This document shows, one piece after another, positions 54,651 through 64,000 of a DNA stretch of 64,000 nucleotides. Origin of the DNA: Saccharopolyspora spinosa NRRL 18395 (GTDB taxonomy: Bacteria > Actinomycetota > Actinomycetes > Mycobacteriales > Pseudonocardiaceae); assembly GCF_000194155.1 (NCBI RefSeq), contig NZ_GL877878.1, positions 2,492,189 to 2,556,188 of the forward strand, given 5' to 3'. A model generated the notes under the pieces. It was not told the DNA's origin, made no database searches, and saw only the letters and a program-made list of their open reading frames with translations. Every line of letters starts with the position of its first letter. Within the stretch, counting starts at the first letter, position 1. The translations under genes and the position numbers were made by a program.

Positions 54651-55271
54651 TCACGGGAATTCGAGGTCGGGGTCCGGGGCGTCGGCGCCGGAGCGCTCGA
54701 TTTCCTCTCGCACCACGCGGAAAGCCAGGGCTTCGGAATAGCCCTTGCGGGTCAGCATGCCCACCATGCGGCGCATCTTCGCCGCATGGTCCAGGTTCGC
54801 CATCGTGCGGAGCTTGCGCTGCACCAGCTCCCGCGCCTGCTCGACCTCCGCGTCGCCATCCACAGTGGACAGCGCCGCTTCGACCACGTGCTCTTCGACG
54901 CCCTTGCGGCGCAGCTCGAAGCCGAGCGCCTTGCGCCCCAGCCCTTGGGACCGCTGCCTCGAATGCACCCACTCCTCGGCGAACGAGGCGTCGTCGACCA
55001 GGCCCGCGTCGACGAACTTCTGCAGCACCGCGTCCGCGATGTCCTCGTCGATCTCCTTGCGCAGCAAGGCTTGTCGCAACTCCGAGCAGCTACGCGCGCG
55101 GGCCGTCAGCAGCCGGTACACCGTGTCGCGGGCCAGCTGCTCGGGGTCGTCCGGCTTGCGCCGCGGCTTCGAGTCCTCCGCCGCGTCCGAGGGACCACCC
55201 GGCGGGGCGTCGTCGGGGACGCGGCTTTGTGCACCGCTCCCCCGACGCGCACCGTCACCGTTCATCTGCAT
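54651..55271 (-). CDS. recX: RecX regulator of RecA
   Basis: Product of 206 residues. The first 40 are disordered (Gly, Ala, Pro, Lys). The RecX three-helix repeats follow: DTVYRLLTARARSCSELRQALLRKEIDEDIADAVLQKF, GLVDDASFAEEWVHSRQRSQGLGRKALGFELRRKGV and the C-terminal repeat. It binds RecA filaments and slows their activity. It follows recA by 27 bp on the same strand, as is standard. Confidence 0.93.
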   Translation of the reverse strand: MQMNGDGARRGSGAQSRVPDDAPPGGPSDAAEDSKPRRKPDDPEQLARDTVYRLLTARARSCSELRQALLRKEIDEDIADAVLQKFVDAGLVDDASFAEEWVHSRQRSQGLGRKALGFELRRKGVEEHVVEAALSTVDGDAEVEQARELVQRKLRTMANLDHAAKMRRMVGMLTRKGYSEALAFRVVREEIERSGADAPDPDLEFP

Positions 55272-55298
55272 TAGACGTCCAGCAGGTGCTCAGCGGGA

Positions 55299-56339
<1,041 letters not shown>

Positions 56340-56463
56340 CGGGGGTCCACCTTGGTCGAGTCGAACTTGGTCGTCGTGTGTCAGATCAGACGCTACGGGC
56401 AGGGACCGACAATCCGGCTGCAGGGTGCTTCACCCATTCGATCCCGTGCGATCCCATCCTAGC

Positions 56464-56477
56464 CGAACGGATGTTCG
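56464..56477 (-). promoter_or_regulatory. LexA (SOS) box before recA
   Basis: CGAACGGATGTTCG is a perfect match to the CGAAC-N4-GTTCG SOS box. A TAGGAT hexamer on the minus strand (56456-56461) just downstream could be the -10. Confidence 0.88.
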
Positions 56478-56602
56478 ATCACCGTCCCGACACGCCAGCT
56501 CCACCACCTGATCGTGTGACGGTGCGATCAGCGCAAACGAGGTGGACACTCGGAATAACCCATCGGGTGAACCTGCCGCCCGGCCCCGAGGAGGTGCCGA
56601 CC

Positions 56603-57373
56603 ATGCGAATGGACCGCTACCTGCCACCCGACCACCCGCTGAGCCGGTTCTACCGGGTCGCGGCCGCCATCTTCGGGGCCTTCCTGCTGGTCTTCGGCGC
56701 GTTCGGGCTGGCCAACCAGGTTCCGCTGTTCACCACCAGCGGCATCGACATCGTCGGGCTGTCCAGCAACGGTCTGCTGGCCCTGGTCTCGGTCGTGGTC
56801 GGCGTCCTCCTGATCAGCGCCGCGGCCTGGGGCGGACCGGTCGCCTCCACCACTACCGCCGCCATCGGGGTGCTGTTCTTCCTGTCCGGGCTGATCAACC
56901 TGGGCCTGCTGAACACGCCCTGGAACGTGTTCGCCTTCAAGCTGCCGAACGTGGTGTTCAGCCTGATCGCGGGCATGCTGCTGATGTTCTTCGGGTTCTA
57001 CGGCCGGCTCAGCGGCGGCCTGCCGCAGGACAACCCCTACGTGCGCTACCGGCACCACGAGCCGCCCGCCCAGGACTTCCCGGAGCAGCGGCTAGCCGAT
57101 GAACGGCGGATCGCCGAGCTCGAACAGATCTGCCGGGCCGAGGTCGCCGTCGCCGAGGGCCATCCAACGCCGGAGCAGCACCGGCTGGTGCAATCCGAGG
57201 CGTACCGGCACATGCAGGAGGAACGGCGCCGGGCCTACCAGCACTACCAGGACGCGGGGCGCACCCCCGAGCAACAGATCAGCGCGCAGAACCTGTGGGC
57301 GGACTTCGAGGTGCCGGAACGCCGACCCTCGCAACGGCCGACGGCCGAGCGGCAGGAGGGCCCGGAGTCCTAG
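56603..57373 (+). CDS. DUF4383 membrane protein
   Basis: Product of 256 residues. Residues 20-150 have four hydrophobic helices (FYRVAAAIFGAFLLVFGAFGL, LLALVSVVVGVLLISAAAW, IGVLFFLSGLINLGLL, VVFSLIAGMLLMFFGFYG) of the DUF4383 type. The rest is a soluble Glu/Arg/Gln-rich tail, perhaps coiled coil. ATG follows GAGGAGG. It is divergent from recA and ends in a shared CTAG with the DUF3046 gene. Confidence 0.78.
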   Translation: MRMDRYLPPDHPLSRFYRVAAAIFGAFLLVFGAFGLANQVPLFTTSGIDIVGLSSNGLLALVSVVVGVLLISAAAWGGPVASTTTAAIGVLFFLSGLINLGLLNTPWNVFAFKLPNVVFSLIAGMLLMFFGFYGRLSGGLPQDNPYVRYRHHEPPAQDFPEQRLADERRIAELEQICRAEVAVAEGHPTPEQHRLVQSEAYRHMQEERRRAYQHYQDAGRTPEQQISAQNLWADFEVPERRPSQRPTAERQEGPES

Positions 57374-57564
57374 CGCCGTTCGGCGGGAACTTCAAAGGCG
57401 TCGCAGACGGCCTGCCAGACCTCTTTGGTCGACAGCCCGGCTTCCAGAGCCTGGTCGACCGTGCGCCCGCCGAGCAACGAAAAAACGTGGTCCTGGGCCA
57501 GCATCTCGGCGCGAACCCGGCCGAATTCGTCGGCCATGCGTTGGCGGAAAGCTGTGTGGCGCAT
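57370..57564 (-). CDS. DUF3046 small protein, Rv2738c-like
   Basis: Product of 64 residues beginning MRHTAFRQRMADEFG with the pattern HVFSLLGGRTVDQALEAGLSTKEVWQAVCDAFEVP. It is a short helical protein of unknown function conserved next to recA in actinobacteria. Its stop TAG and the DUF4383 stop TAG share the palindrome CTAG, so the two genes overlap by 3 bp tail to tail. Confidence 0.8.
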   Translation of the reverse strand: MRHTAFRQRMADEFGRVRAEMLAQDHVFSLLGGRTVDQALEAGLSTKEVWQAVCDAFEVPAERR

Positions 57565-57601
57565 CGCCCGCAAGCGTACGCGGCGGCCGTACCCTGGTGG
57601 T

Positions 57602-57730
57602 GTGCTACTCCTGCTGGCCGATCCGACCGGCTTGTCCAGCCCGTTGGGGCAAGCAGTGATCGGCGCCGGGTTCCTCGTCGTCATCGCACTCGCGGTGCGC
57701 TTCTTCTGGGAGCACCGCAACCGGCGGTGA
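57602..57730 (+). CDS. Tiny membrane ORF of 42 residues
   Basis: GTG start; reads LLLLADPTGLSSPLGQAVIG then AGFLVVIALAVRFFWEHRNRR: one hydrophobic helix and a basic end. GGTGG is nearby upstream but the ribosome site is weak. It lies divergent to DUF3046 and convergent with the Hsp70-like gene (stops 5 bp apart). The one-helix plus basic tail pattern makes it plausible; no family is known to me. Confidence 0.45.
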   Translation: MLLLLADPTGLSSPLGQAVIGAGFLVVIALAVRFFWEHRNRR

Positions 57731-57735
57731 GCCGA

Positions 57736-59565
57736 TCAGTCGGTGCCGGGCTGAACCTCCTGCTCGAACTCGTCGGCCATCTTGCCCGGGTCCAGCTTCT
57801 TGTCTTCGTTGGGCTTTAGCACCATGCCGACCAGCGGGCGGTCGTCGACGGTGAACACCAAGGTGCCGAAGGTGTCGCTGGTGACCGCGCGGTAGGTGCC
57901 GGACAGGCCGTTGCCGCTCCACTCCGCCTCGACCTGCTGGTCGCTGGTCACGCCGTTGAACTCCAGCAGCAGGTCGGCCCGCTTCTGCGCGGCCTCCTGC
58001 GAGCCCAGCTGGGTGTAGATGATCTGGGTGCCCGAGTTGGGATTGCCGATCGAGCAGGATGCCACGGTCCCGTCGAGCTCCCGCAGGCCGGGCATGATCC
58101 GCTGCCAGCCGGGCGCGCAGTTGGATTGCTCGGGAACGCTGCCGGCCAGGTTGGCCATGCAGGCGGTGAAGCCCTTGGCGTCGACGGTGCCGGGCTGCTG
58201 GCATTCCGCCGCGCTGGGGGCGCTCGACCCGCCGGAGACGCGGAACACGATCGCCACGATCGCGACGATCACCGCGACGGTCGCGACCGCGCCGAGGCCG
58301 ATCAGCAGGTTGCGCCGCGAGTCGGGCTTGGCGGCGGGCTGCTGGAAGTGGGGTTGTTGCTGCTGCGGCGGCGCGACGGGGTAGGTCCGCACCGTGTCGG
58401 GTTCCCGGTACCCGACCTGCGGCTGCCCGGTTTGCGGGACGGCGACCGGGCCCGACGGCGGGTTGTTCCGGAAGTCCTGGGTCCACATCGCCGCCCCGTC
58501 CCGGGACACGTGGTGCGCCCCCAGCGCGACGGCGGTCTCCGGCTGGTCGAGGGTGGTCGGCACGATCCGCAGCTGCTCGCCGATCAGGCTGGCGACCAGC
58601 GGCAACCGGCTGGAGCCGCCCACCAGGTACACCCCGACGAGGTTCTCCGGCCTCATTCCGTTGGAGCGCAGCACCGCGGCCAGCAGCTCGACGCTGCGCA
58701 GCATGCTCGGTCGCACCAACGCTTCCAGCTCCGCGCGGGTAACCAGCACGTCGTCGAAGGGTTCCGGCATCGGCACCTCGGTCTGCGGGTGCCGGGAGAG
58801 GGCTTCCTTGGCGGCGCGGACGTCTTCGCGCAGGGCACGCTGGGCCCGCCGGTCGCCGGTGCTCTCCGGCCGCAGCAGCCGCTGCCAGCGCTGCGGGTCC
58901 TTGTTCGAGACCTGCCGCCCGACGTGCTCCAGCAGCGCCTGGTCGACGTCCAGGCCGCCGAGGTCGGCCAGGCCGTCCTCGGCCAGCACCGCGAACCCGT
59001 TCTGGGTGGCGCCCACGATCGCGCAGTCGAAGGTGCCCGCGCCCAGGTCGTAGACGGCCAACGCCTGGCCGGCACCGAGGGTGCGGTCGGGGAACGACGC
59101 GAAGTGCGCGGCGGCGGCCACCGGCTCCGGGACCAGCACCAGGTTGCAGCTGAACCCGGCCAGCCGGGCCGCCGACAGCAGCACGTTGCGGCGGACCGTG
59201 CCCCACTGCGCGGGATGGGTCAGGCGTACCTCGTCGGGCTGGGCGCCGCCGAGCTGCCGGGTGGTCTCCTCGGCGACCCGGTGCAGGACCGCCGCCAACG
59301 CATCGGTGACGGTGATTACGTTCTCGCCGAGCAGCAGGGTGCTCTCGTCCACGCGGTGCTTCGGGTTCGGCTCGAACCTGGACGGGTCGAGCCGCGCCCG
59401 GCGCTCGGCGTCGCGGCCGACGATGATCCCGCCGTCTTCGGTGGCGAACACCGCGGACGGCATGGTCGCCGAACCATCCACTTCGACCACCCGTGGTGGC
59501 CGGCCGTGTGCGGACAGCACCGCGACGGTGTTCGAGGTGCCGAGATCCACTGACAGGACGCGCAC
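57736..59565 (-). CDS. Hsp70-family protein with membrane anchor and exported C-terminal domain
   Basis: Product of 609 residues. Residues 1-380 are an Hsp70/actin-fold ATPase domain with LSVDLGTSNTVAVLSAHG (phosphate 1), AVYDLGAGTFDCAIVG (phosphate 2) and VYLVGGSSRLPLVASLI (adenosine). There is no Hsp70 substrate domain. Instead a Pro/Gln linker (PQQQQPHFQQP) leads to one helix (NLLIGLGAVATVAVIVAIVAIVFRV) and an outer domain with conserved-looking Cys pairs (AAECQQPG, TACMANL, QSNCAPGW, ASCSIGN). GTG at 59565 with GGGAGGGGG is the preferred start; a TTG five codons earlier is possible. Divergent from the helicase. Confidence 0.8.
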   Translation of the reverse strand: MRVLSVDLGTSNTVAVLSAHGRPPRVVEVDGSATMPSAVFATEDGGIIVGRDAERRARLDPSRFEPNPKHRVDESTLLLGENVITVTDALAAVLHRVAEETTRQLGGAQPDEVRLTHPAQWGTVRRNVLLSAARLAGFSCNLVLVPEPVAAAAHFASFPDRTLGAGQALAVYDLGAGTFDCAIVGATQNGFAVLAEDGLADLGGLDVDQALLEHVGRQVSNKDPQRWQRLLRPESTGDRRAQRALREDVRAAKEALSRHPQTEVPMPEPFDDVLVTRAELEALVRPSMLRSVELLAAVLRSNGMRPENLVGVYLVGGSSRLPLVASLIGEQLRIVPTTLDQPETAVALGAHHVSRDGAAMWTQDFRNNPPSGPVAVPQTGQPQVGYREPDTVRTYPVAPPQQQQPHFQQPAAKPDSRRNLLIGLGAVATVAVIVAIVAIVFRVSGGSSAPSAAECQQPGTVDAKGFTACMANLAGSVPEQSNCAPGWQRIMPGLRELDGTVASCSIGNPNSGTQIIYTQLGSQEAAQKRADLLLEFNGVTSDQQVEAEWSGNGLSGTYRAVTSDTFGTLVFTVDDRPLVGMVLKPNEDKKLDPGKMADEFEQEVQPGTD

Positions 59566-59817
59566 CCGTCCCCCTCCCAAGCCTGACGCTTTCGGGATCG
59601 AATGCTGCCACGTTCGAATCGGCGAATTGCAAAGAATCCCCGCAATCGTCTCGGATCACCTGCCATCCACCCCTTGTGGAAAGTGCGCCACCGCGCCGAT
59701 TTCCGTTGCGACCGCAGTCCAGACCGGTCGGGGCAGCGGCGCCGGGGCGGCGGGGCGGCGGTTTGCGGCCGAAGCCGCGGTGGACGTGATGTCGGGGCGT
59801 TGGTCCAGCATGTAGGG

Positions 59818-62800
59818 GTGAGCGATGTGCTGGACGGCTTCTCCGCGGCGACCCGCGACTGGTTCCGCGGGGCATTCGCCGCGCCCACCGCAGCGCAGCG
59901 CGGGGCGTGGGAGGCGATCGCCGACGGCGAGCACGCGCTGGTCGTCGCGCCGACCGGCTCCGGCAAGACGCTCGCCGCGTTCCTCTCCGCCCTGGACAAG
60001 CTGGCCGCCGAAGGCACGCCCGCCGACGCGAAGCAGCGCTGCCGGGTGCTCTACGTCTCGCCGCTGAAGGCGCTGGCCGTCGACGTGGAGCGCAACCTGC
60101 GCGCGCCGCTGGCCGGGATCCGGCAGGCCGCGCAACGCCGGGGCAGCGCCCCGCCGGACATCCAGGTCGGCGTCCGTACCGGGGACACCCCGGCCGACCA
60201 GCGCCGTTCGTTCGCCCGCACCCCGCCGGACGTGCTGGTCACCACGCCCGAGTCGCTGTTCCTGCTGCTGACTTCGGCGGCTCGGGAATCGCTGGGCGGC
60301 GTGGAGACCGTGATCGTCGATGAGGTGCACGCGGTGGCCGGTACCAAGCGCGGGGCGCACCTGGCGCTGTCGCTGGAGCGGCTGGACGGTCTGCTGCCGC
60401 AGCCAGCGCAGCGCATCGGGCTGTCCGCGACGGTCCGGCCCGTGGAGGAGGTGCGGACCTTCCTGGCCGGTGGTCGGCCGGTGCGCACCATCCAGCCCGC
60501 GCACCCCAAGGAGGTCGAGGTCCGGGTCGAGGTGCCGGTGCCGGACATGGCCGAGCTGGGTGCGTCGACCGGCGAGGTCGAGGGCCCGGCGGCGGGCGCG
60601 GAGCAGCACACGTCGATCTGGCCGTCCGTGCAGGAGCGGATCCTGGAGCTGATCCGGCAGCACCGCTCGACCATCGTGTTCACCAACTCGCGGCGGCTGG
60701 CCGAGCGGCTCACCGCCGGGATCAACGAGCTCGCCGCGGAGGAACCGGTTGCGCTGGAGCGGTTCCCAGCCGAGGCGGTGGGCGGTTCCGGTATCGGCGG
60801 CGGCGCCCCGCCGATCGTCGCCAAGGCGCACCACGGCTCGATGTCGAAGGAACAGCGGGCTGTGGTCGAGGAGGAGCTCAAGTCCGGGCGGCTGGCCTGC
60901 GTGGTGGCCACGTCGTCGCTGGAGCTGGGCATCGACATGGGCGCGGTGGACCTGGTGATCCAGGTGGAGACGCCGCCGAGCGTGGCCTCCGGGCTGCAGC
61001 GCATCGGGCGCGGCGGGCACCAGGTCGGCGCGGTTTCGCGGGGCGTGGTGTTCCCGAAGTTCCGGGGCGATCTCGTCGGTTGCGCGGTGGTGTCCGAGCG
61101 GATGGCCGACGGGCTGATCGAGTCGCTGTCCTTCCCGCGCAACCCGCTGGACGTGCTGGCGCAGCACGTCGTGTCGATGGTCGCGATGGACACCTGGCCG
61201 GTGCCGGAGCTCGCGGCGCTGCTGCGGCGGGCCGCGCCCTACGCGGGGCTTCCGGACTCTGCGCTGCACGCGGTGCTGGACATGCTGGCGGGCCGGTACC
61301 CCAGCGAGGAGTTCGGCGAGCTGCGGGCGCGCATCGTGTGGGACCGGGTGAACGACGAGCTGCGCGCGCGGCCCGGTGCGCAGCGGCTCGCGGTGACCTC
61401 CGGCGGCACGATCCCGGACCGGGGGCTGTTCACGGTTACCACGCCCGCAGACGAAGCGGGCAAGGGCGGGGTGCGGGTCGGCGAGCTCGACGAGGAGATG
61501 GTCTACGAGTCGCGGGTCGGCGACACCTTCCTGCTCGGCACCTCGGCTTGGCGGGTGGAGGACATCACCCACGACCGGGTCGTGGTGGTGCCCGCGCCTG
61601 GCGAGCCGGGCCGGATGCCGTTCTGGAAGGGCGATTCGCCGGGGCGGCCGCTGGAGCTCGGGCGCGCCCTGGGCGCCTTCGTCCGGGAGCTGACCGGCGC
61701 GGACACCCCGGCGGCACGGTCGCGCATCGCGGCGGCGGGGCTGGACGAATGGGCCCAGGACAACCTGCTGTCCTATTTGGACGAACAGCGGCGGGCGACC
61801 CGGCACGTCCCGGACGACCGCACGATCGTGGTGGAGCGGTTCCGCGACGAGCTCGGCGACTGGCGGATGGTGGTGCATTCGCCGTTCGGCGCCAAGGTCA
61901 ACGGCCCGTGGGCGCTGGCCATCGGAGCCCGGATCCGGGAGCGGCGCGGGATCGAACCGCAGGTCGCCTCCTCCGACGACGGGATCGTGCTGCGGCTGGC
62001 CGATGCGCTGGACGAGTCCGGTGCGGAAGTGCTGCCGACCGCCGAGGACGTGCTGCTGCCGCCGGAAGAAGTCCAGCAGGTGGTGACCGACGAGGTCGGC
62101 GGCTCGGCGCTGTTCGCGGCCCGGTTCCGGGAGTGCGCGGCGCGGGCTCTGCTGCTACCGCGCCGGGATCCGCGCCGCCGCACACCGTTGTGGCAGCAGC
62201 GGCAGCGGGCCGCGCAGTTGCTGGCGGTAGCCGCGCAGTACGAGCAGTTCCCGATCGTGCTGGAGGCGATGCGGGAATGCCTGCAGGACGTCTACGACCT
62301 GCCCGGGTTGACCGAGCTGATGTCGCAGGTCGCGGCGCGGAAGGTGCGCGTCGTCGAGGTCGAGACCCCGACCCCGTCACCGTTCGCGCGCAGCCTGCTG
62401 TTCGGCTACATCGGCATGTTCCTGTACGAGACCGATGCGCCGCTGGCGGAGCGCCGGTCGGCGGCGTTGAGCCTGGATTCGACGCTGCTGGCGGAGCTGC
62501 TCGGGTCGGAGGCGCTGCGGGAGCTGCTCGATCCGGAGGCGCTCGACGAGATCGAGCAGCAGCTGCAACGGCTCGCCCCGGAACGGCAGGCCCGCGACGC
62601 TGAGTCCACAATGGACATATTGCACTTCCTTGGAGATCTGACCACGGCCGAAGCCGAGGCGCGGGGCGTGCGGCCGGAGTGGCTGGCCGACCTGACCGAA
62701 CAGCGACGAGTGCTGCGGGTCCGCATCGCGGGCGAAGAGCGCTGGATTCCGGTCGAGGACGCGGGCAAGGTCCGCGATGCGCTGGGCGTCGCACTGCCGG

Positions 62801-64000
62801 TCGGCGTGCCGGAGGCGTTCACCGAGCCGGTCGCCGACCCGCTGGGCGACCTGCTGATCCGCTACGCGCGCTGCCGCGGACCGTTCACAGCCGATGCAGT
62901 AGCGCAGCGGTTCGGGTTGGGCGTGGCCGTCGTCCACGGTGTGCTGGACCGGTTGACCGGCAGCGGGCGGTTGGTCCGCGGCGAGCTTCGGCCGCTGGAG
63001 GCTGGTGGTGGCGGGCCGCTGGAGTACTGCGACGCCGAAGTGCTGCGGCGGCTGCGGCGGGCGTCGCTGGCGCGGCTTCGTGCGGAGGTCGAGCCGGTGG
63101 AACCGGCAGCGCTGGGCCGTTTCCTGCCTGCGTGGCACGGCATCGGAGCCCGGTTGCGCTCCGCACCCACGGTGAACGACGTGTACGCCGTGGTCGAGCA
63201 GCTGGCGGGGGCGCCGGTTCCGGCGAGCGGGTTGGAGTCGTTGATCCTGCCCGCCCGACTGCCCGGCTACTCCCCCGCGCTGCTCGACGAGCTGACCGCC
63301 ACCGGTGAGGTCACCTGGGTCGGCTCCGGGTCCCTGGCCGGCGGTGACGGCTGGATCGCGTTGGCGCCCAACGATGTCGCCGACCTGCTGCTTCCGGACC
63401 TGCCGGCGGAGTCCGCCGCCGATTCGCCGCTGCACCGCGCCGTCGTGTCCGCATTGGACGGTGGCGCGTTGTTCTTCCGCCAGCTGGCGGATCGCGCGGG
63501 AGCCCTGCTGGTGGAGCAGGGCGAGGCCGCGCCCGCCGACGACGCGGTCACTTCGGCTTTGTGGGACCTGGTCTGGTCCGGCACGGCGACCAACGACACC
63601 TTGGCGCCGTTGCGGGCCTTGGTTTCCGGGCGCGGCGCGGCGCACAAGCCACGCCGGAGCGCACCGCGCGGCCGCTACGCGCGGTTGCGCGCAGGCCGTC
63701 CGTCGATGCCCAGCCGCAGTGGCCCGCCCACGGTGTCCGGACGTTGGTCGCTGGCACCGCAACCGTCGGGCGACCCGACCCGTCGAGCGCACGCGCGGGC
63801 CGAGGCCTTCCTGGAGCGGCACGGGGTGCTGACGCGCGGAGCGCTGGACATCGAGCGCGTCACGGGCGGGTTTTCCGCGGTGTACAAGGTTCTTCGGGGC
63901 ATGGAGGAATCCGGTCGTTGCCGACGCGGGTACGTCATCGAGGGCCTCGGCGCCGCGCAGTTCGCGGTGCCCGGTGCGATCGACCGCCTGCGTGCCATGT
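59818..64000 (+). CDS. lhr: Lhr-type superfamily 2 ATP-dependent helicase (3' end beyond window)
   Basis: Starts GTG at 59818 and stays open for 1394 codons to the window end (the full protein is about 1500). Residues 20-380 form the two RecA domains: VVAPTGSGKTLAAFLSAL (Walker A), VTTPESLFLLLTS, VIVDEVHAVAGTKRG (DEVH), LSATVRP (motif III), TIVFTNSRRLAERL, then HHGSMSKEQR and the strongly conserved ELGIDMGAVDLVIQVETPPSVASGLQRIGRGGH. A winged-helix and long C-terminal Lhr-CTD region with uracil-glycosylase-associated parts follow. It is a 3'-5' helicase in DNA repair in mycobacteria. Divergent from the Hsp70-like gene. Confidence 0.92.
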   Translation, partial: MSDVLDGFSAATRDWFRGAFAAPTAAQRGAWEAIADGEHALVVAPTGSGKTLAAFLSALDKLAAEGTPADAKQRCRVLYVSPLKALAVDVERNLRAPLAGIRQAAQRRGSAPPDIQVGVRTGDTPADQRRSFARTPPDVLVTTPESLFLLLTSAARESLGGVETVIVDEVHAVAGTKRGAHLALSLERLDGLLPQPAQRIGLSATVRPVEEVRTFLAGGRPVRTIQPAHPKEVEVRVEVPVPDMAELGASTGEVEGPAAGAEQHTSIWPSVQERILELIRQHRSTIVFTNSRRLAERLTAGINELAAEEPVALERFPAEAVGGSGIGGGAPPIVAKAHHGSMSKEQRAVVEEELKSGRLACVVATSSLELGIDMGAVDLVIQVETPPSVASGLQRIGRGGHQVGAVSRGVVFPKFRGDLVGCAVVSERMADGLIESLSFPRNPLDVLAQHVVSMVAMDTWPVPELAALLRRAAPYAGLPDSALHAVLDMLAGRYPSEEFGELRARIVWDRVNDELRARPGAQRLAVTSGGTIPDRGLFTVTTPADEAGKGGVRVGELDEEMVYESRVGDTFLLGTSAWRVEDITHDRVVVVPAPGEPGRMPFWKGDSPGRPLELGRALGAFVRELTGADTPAARSRIAAAGLDEWAQDNLLSYLDEQRRATRHVPDDRTIVVERFRDELGDWRMVVHSPFGAKVNGPWALAIGARIRERRGIEPQVASSDDGIVLRLADALDESGAEVLPTAEDVLLPPEEVQQVVTDEVGGSALFAARFRECAARALLLPRRDPRRRTPLWQQRQRAAQLLAVAAQYEQFPIVLEAMRECLQDVYDLPGLTELMSQVAARKVRVVEVETPTPSPFARSLLFGYIGMFLYETDAPLAERRSAALSLDSTLLAELLGSEALRELLDPEALDEIEQQLQRLAPERQARDAESTMDILHFLGDLTTAEAEARGVRPEWLADLTEQRRVLRVRIAGEERWIPVEDAGKVRDALGVALPVGVPEAFTEPVADPLGDLLIRYARCRGPFTADAVAQRFGLGVAVVHGVLDRLTGSGRLVRGELRPLEAGGGGPLEYCDAEVLRRLRRASLARLRAEVEPVEPAALGRFLPAWHGIGARLRSAPTVNDVYAVVEQLAGAPVPASGLESLILPARLPGYSPALLDELTATGEVTWVGSGSLAGGDGWIALAPNDVADLLLPDLPAESAADSPLHRAVVSALDGGALFFRQLADRAGALLVEQGEAAPADDAVTSALWDLVWSGTATNDTLAPLRALVSGRGAAHKPRRSAPRGRYARLRAGRPSMPSRSGPPTVSGRWSLAPQPSGDPTRRAHARAEAFLERHGVLTRGALDIERVTGGFSAVYKVLRGMEESGRCRRGYVIEGLGAAQFAVPGAIDRLRAM

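Overview
This window is high-GC (around 70 %) actinobacterial chromosome. Translation starts are often GTG, genes overlap by 4 bp, and the codon third positions are strongly G/C. The gene order sigB, ideR, DUF4192, nrdR, chiZ/lexA, hflX, dapF, miaA, dioxygenase-like, DUF349, Rv2732c-like, miaB, gluABCD, recX, recA, DUF3046 is the conserved core block known around lexA-recA in mycobacteria and relatives. The presence of nrdJ (B12-dependent ribonucleotide reductase), an acuC/acuA deacetylase-acetyltransferase pair and Entner-Doudoroff genes points to a Pseudonocardiales member. Saccharopolyspora is my best guess, and it is an inference from gene content only. I see no rRNA, complete tRNA, CRISPR array, phage or transposase gene.

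Layout. 0-4 kb: DUF3099 membrane protein (partial), 1-acylglycerol-3-phosphate acyltransferase, a Thr/Pro-rich lipoprotein, an RNA 2'-phosphotransferase (kptA) in an operon with an HhH-GPD protein, a VOC-family gene fossil and a zinc-ribbon protein. 4-7.2 kb: an NPPF methyltransferase overlapping dtd, then sigB with an ECF-sigma-type promoter. 7.2-12.3 kb: tyrosine phosphatase, class I fumarase, a lipoprotein and a YeeE/YedE sulfur transporter. 12.3-18.5 kb: cupin pseudogene, alpha/beta hydrolase, then the sseA, acuC, acuA group. 18.6-24.8 kb: ideR-galK-galE, DUF4192 and a secreted Xaa-Pro dipeptidyl-peptidase. 24.9-29.3 kb: a zone of small, truncated or frameshifted genes (broken membrane gene, internally deleted ICMT-like protein, TetR remnant) mixed with an oxidoreductase and a methyltransferase.

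29.3-44.5 kb: nrdR-nrdJ with candidate NrdR boxes, the chiZ/lexA divergent pair with two SOS boxes, hflX plus a coupled secreted protein, dapF, miaA, the dioxygenase-like protein, DUF349, a truncated phosphatase, the Rv2732c-like membrane protein and miaB. 44.7-48.9 kb: the gluABCD glutamate transporter with a strong terminator and a convergent, shortened substrate-binding lipoprotein. 49.1-54.4 kb: edd, eda, a hairpin-repeat/MITE-like element, a secreted polysaccharide deacetylase and a HAD hydrolase with a duplicated fragment of itself. 54.6-64 kb: recX-recA with a perfect SOS box, DUF4383, DUF3046, a tiny membrane ORF, a membrane-anchored Hsp70-like protein and the start of an Lhr-type helicase that runs off the end.

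How the parts fit: recA, lexA and chiZ form an SOS set tied together by visible LexA boxes. nrdR/nrdJ supply dNTPs. acuC and acuA are the eraser and writer of protein lysine acetylation. edd and eda make the Entner-Doudoroff branch. galK and galE are two of the three Leloir genes (no galT here). gluABCD imports glutamate. Several pseudogenes and hairpin repeats mark recent decay and mobility in the spaces between conserved genes.
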